Shown piece by piece: positions 63,564 to 64,000 of a stretch of 64,000 nucleotides of DNA. The DNA lies in contig NZ_OY763930.1 in the NCBI RefSeq assembly GCF_963667685.1, positions 2,091,501 to 2,155,500 of the forward strand. The letters run 5' to 3'. Source of the DNA: Maridesulfovibrio sp. Lineage in GTDB: Bacteria > Desulfobacterota > Desulfovibrionia > Desulfovibrionales > Desulfovibrionaceae. Under the pieces are notes generated by a model. The model saw only the letters and a program-made list of their open reading frames with translations, was not told where the DNA came from and made no database searches. Every line of letters begins with the position of its first letter. Position 1 is the stretch's first letter. The position numbers and the translations under genes were made by a program.

Positions 63564-64000
63564 GATTTATCTGTCTCTCTAAAATGTAGTCAAAATATTA
63601 AAAGGGTAAAAAAACACAACCGCGTCTCGGGCTTGAGTCTCGCGTGGATGCATAAATCCATATCAATATGAATTTAATGAGTGCGACACTGGCCGGGCGC
63701 GTGTTTAGTCCCGTTTCAGCTGGGCCGGATATATTAAATCGGGTCGTTTGTTATCACTGGCAAAAGTACAGCAACACGAATCAGCAAACCGCACGTGCGG
63801 TCTGATCCGGGGAAGTTCCGGTCTTGCGGAAAAGGGGGTGAAAAACAAAGCAATACCTGCCCCTTAATAGCAGGGGAGGTTTTTAGCTACCGTAATAAAT
63901 GTCCGGTATTTTTGGAGGGACCGTCCGGTTATCTCGATCTACTTAAGGAGGGCTAAAACTCATCAAGGGCAGATCGTACTTTCTCCTGAAACAGCAAGGC
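63564..64000. other. structured non-coding region upstream of the DEAD-box gene
   Basis: No convincing complete gene is seen in these 437 bases. Inverted repeats include ACCGCAC-GTGCGGT (63788-63801), CCTGC...GCAGG (about 63856-63874) and TACCG...CGGTA (about 63889-63907). On the minus strand this is the leader side of the helicase gene; cold-shock DEAD-box genes often have long leaders. A near-ideal TAAGGAGG (plus, about 63943) has no ATG, GTG or TTG at proper distance. On the minus strand the last 48 bases read ALLFQEKVRSALDEF-stop (63953), which may be the end of another gene, but this is too short to call. Confidence 0.4.

Noticed and set aside
63669-63806. 45-codon plus-strand frame in the last intergenic region
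   Set aside because: No ribosome-binding site and no protein-like pattern; it runs through a DNA palindrome.
63781-63880. Possible group II intron 3' end (GCACGTGCGGTCTGATCCGGGG-like)
   Set aside because: Only a vague likeness to the usual domain V region; no paired domain V with AAA bulge, no intron-encoded protein nearby.
1-64000. CRISPR arrays, insertion sequences, prophage or integrative elements
   Set aside because: No regularly spaced repeats, transposase, integrase or phage genes were seen; gene content is core chromosomal.

Overview
The window is a stretch of chromosome from a strictly anaerobic, sulfate-reducing deltaproteobacterium of the Desulfovibrionaceae type, most like the marine Desulfovibrio/Maridesulfovibrio group. 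This is a judgement from gene content and gene order, without database searches. The pointers are an orange-protein (ORP) operon with a sigma-54 regulator, selenoprotein genes (a Sec-containing SelD and a Sec-containing HesB/IscA), hydrogenase maturation genes hypA and hypB, a membrane cytochrome with eight c-haem motifs, an outer-membrane LPS system, and a DUF177-rpmF-plsX-fab-glyA-rib-nusB-leuS-lptE-holA gene order. I see no phage, insertion sequence, CRISPR array or rRNA; there is one tRNA.

Layout. 1-3.5 kb: the end of a chemotaxis receptor, a small exported protein, a secreted vWA-OmpA protein and a cysteine-desulfidase-like enzyme. 3.9-11.9 kb: envelope and housekeeping genes (hldD-lptD, mutL, alr, a small protein, a periplasmic binding lipoprotein). 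12-17 kb: the ORP operon (Mrp-ORP fusion, ORP, ORP-associated protein) behind its PAS/sigma-54 activator, then hypBA. 17.4-23.2 kb: a CBS-ACT protein, two TPR proteins, a divergent tetR / selenoprotein hesB pair with a shared palindrome, and a sodium:amino-acid symporter. 23.3-32 kb: a ureohydrolase, CopA, pyrR, a shikimate-kinase-like gene, a cysteine-cluster protein, a WcbI-like protein, cobT and the selenoprotein selD. 32-38 kb: hemC, a zinc-ribbon protein, a DMT transporter, lon, acylphosphatase and radC. 38.4-54.7 kb: a long minus-strand block reading DUF177, rpmF, plsX, fabH, fabG, acpP, fabF, glyA, comEB, ribD, ribE, ribBA, ribH, nusB, leuS, lptE, holA. 54.8-64 kb: rpmB, small proteins, a TAXI-type binding protein, tRNA-Leu(CAG), a two-gene CydA-like/octahaem cytochrome locus, and a DEAD-box helicase.

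The most interesting points are these. (1) The pair at 58417-61922 looks like two complementary CydA-family membrane subunits, the larger fused to one plus seven c-type haem sites; this is the best candidate for a little-described respiratory complex. (2) There are two in-frame UGA (selenocysteine) genes, each with a hairpin just after the UGA. (3) A TetR-family gene and the Sec-HesB gene are divergent, with a palindrome covering both -35 boxes. (4) An intergenic repeat family occurs at least six times, with a fixed head and tail but a central hairpin whose sequence changes while its pairing is kept. (5) The ORP operon has a sigma-54-type promoter and a cysteine-rich PAS regulator.

Start codons were moved from the longest possible open frame where a ribosome-binding site or family alignment argued for it (lptD, hypB, tetR, lptE, ribBA, ribD, comEB, acpP, fabG and others); each case is noted.
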